NCBI GenBank assembly: GCA_023412695.1
Contig: JAEYNG010000313.1
Span: 1 to 5,658, forward strand
Reading direction: 5' to 3'
Length of the DNA: 5,658 bases
Source of the DNA: Planctomycetota bacterium
Lineage (GTDB): Bacteria; Planctomycetota; Phycisphaerae; Phycisphaerales; UBA1924
A program made the translations under genes and the position numbers. Positions 5,441 through 5,658 of the stretch are shown piece after piece. Numbering within the stretch: position 1 is the stretch's first letter; each line of letters begins with the position of its first letter. The notes under the pieces were generated by a model that was not told the origin of the DNA, searched no databases, and worked only from the letters and a program-made list of their open reading frames with translations.

Positions 5441-5444
5441 TGCT
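5434..5444 (-). repeat. Right subterminal inverted repeat of the IS110 element
   Basis: GGAGACCTGCT on the plus strand is the reverse complement of the left repeat at 4015-4025. It lies 68 bp upstream of the transposase start. The outward continuation TCATAG mirrors CTATGA at the left end with one extra base. Confidence 0.75.
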
Positions 5445-5461
5445 TCATAGTGTCAGGGGCT

Positions 5462-5658
5462 TTAGGTTCTGTCTGACGGATCATCCGGGGCGAGGAGGCG
5501 GAGGTATCGCCTGATGATGGCGAGGTTGACGTAGGCCAGGAAGCTGGTGGCGAGTTTGTCGTAGCGTGTGCCCACGCGGCGGTTCTCCTTGAGCCACCCG
5601 ACGCACTGCTCGACCCGTGCCCGCTTCTTGTACGCGCGTCGGTCAAGCCGCAGCCGAC
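5462..5658 (-). CDS. IS5-family DDE transposase, C-terminal end (runs off the window)
   Basis: The last 64 residues of a transposase are read on the minus strand, ending at TAA 5464-5462. They contain the IS5-group signature Y-(2)-R-(3)-E-(6)-K as YKKRARVEQCVGWLK, whose glutamate is the third catalytic acidic residue of the DDE triad. The flanking stretches are also typical: LDRRAY before it, and ENRRVGTRYDKLATSFLAYVNLAIIRRYLR after it in two parts (ENRRVGTRYDKL, then the AYVNLAII helix). The first two catalytic aspartates lie beyond the right edge, so intactness cannot be judged. The stop codon overlaps TTAG on the plus strand (5462-5465), a YTAR-type target that some IS5 relatives duplicate, so the element may end there. 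Only about 11 bp separate it from the inferred end of the IS110 element. Confidence 0.85.
   Translation of the reverse strand, partial: RLRLDRRAYKKRARVEQCVGWLKENRRVGTRYDKLATSFLAYVNLAIIRRYLRLLAPDDPSDRT

Larger units (their letters stand above)
4010..5450 (-). mobile_element. IS110-family insertion sequence, IS1111-like subgroup
   Basis: The element contains one DEDD-type transposase gene on the minus strand, inverted repeats near both ends, about 230 nt of noncoding DNA after the transposase and about 85 nt before it. The ends are inferred: the sequence CTATGA(A)GCAGGTCTCC is found inward at 4010-4025 and, on the other strand, at 5434-5450, with one extra A on the right. Subterminal inverted repeats and a 3' noncoding region are traits of the IS1111 subgroup; the IS110 subgroup proper lacks such repeats and has its RNA upstream. 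The length, about 1.44 kb, fits. The family makes no target duplication, so exact ends cannot be fixed from this copy alone. The left end is close to the PEP-CTERM stop, and the right end abuts an IS5-family element. Confidence 0.75.

Noticed and set aside
5293..5646. 117-residue minus-strand frame overlapping both transposases
   Set aside because: Out of frame with both; the IS5 signature is found in the neighbouring frame that ends at 5462.

Overview
The window is GC-rich bacterial DNA, most likely from a planctomycete and probably from class Phycisphaerae. Three signs support this: an exported protein ending in a 'PAPG' variant PEP-CTERM sorting tail, a membrane protein ending in the zinc ribbon CxxCGYDLRG...CPECG that is common in planctomycetes, and the general base composition. 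The assignment rests on recognition by eye, without any database search.

Layout. Positions 1-150 hold, on the minus strand, the C-terminal remnant of what looks like a YdjM-type membrane 'metal-dependent hydrolase'. Its 5' part is replaced by a plus-strand gene (to 789) that carries only the last RCK/TrkA unit of a K+ channel-type NAD-binding protein. Two genes cut at the same place suggest a rearrangement breakpoint. Next come a convergent DUF4261 gene (850-1677, minus) and a divergent OsmC-family redox gene (1768-2178, plus). These two share a 90-bp spacer in which each start codon lies exactly 6 nt after a TAnnnT -10-like hexamer, a layout expected of leaderless mRNAs. A one-transmembrane zinc-ribbon gene follows (2246-2850), broken by an apparent 1-base deletion at a GGG run. 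An AT-richer promoter region then leads into a PEP-CTERM exported protein (3034-3978).

The right third is mobile DNA. About 4010-5450 is an IS110-family element with the traits of the IS1111 subgroup: a DEDD/serine transposase on the minus strand, subterminal 11-bp inverted repeats, and about 230 nt of noncoding DNA after the transposase, where this subgroup encodes its guide RNA (bridge RNA or seekRNA). Beyond it, at 5462-5658, is the C-terminal end of an IS5-family DDE transposase that runs off the window.

The most interesting points are the probable guide-RNA region of the IS110 element, an 8-bp fold-back that could hide the transposase ribosome binding site in read-through transcripts, the double-truncation junction at the left edge, the frameshifted zinc-ribbon gene, and the paired leaderless promoters. 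No CRISPR array, tRNA, rRNA or classical defence locus was seen.
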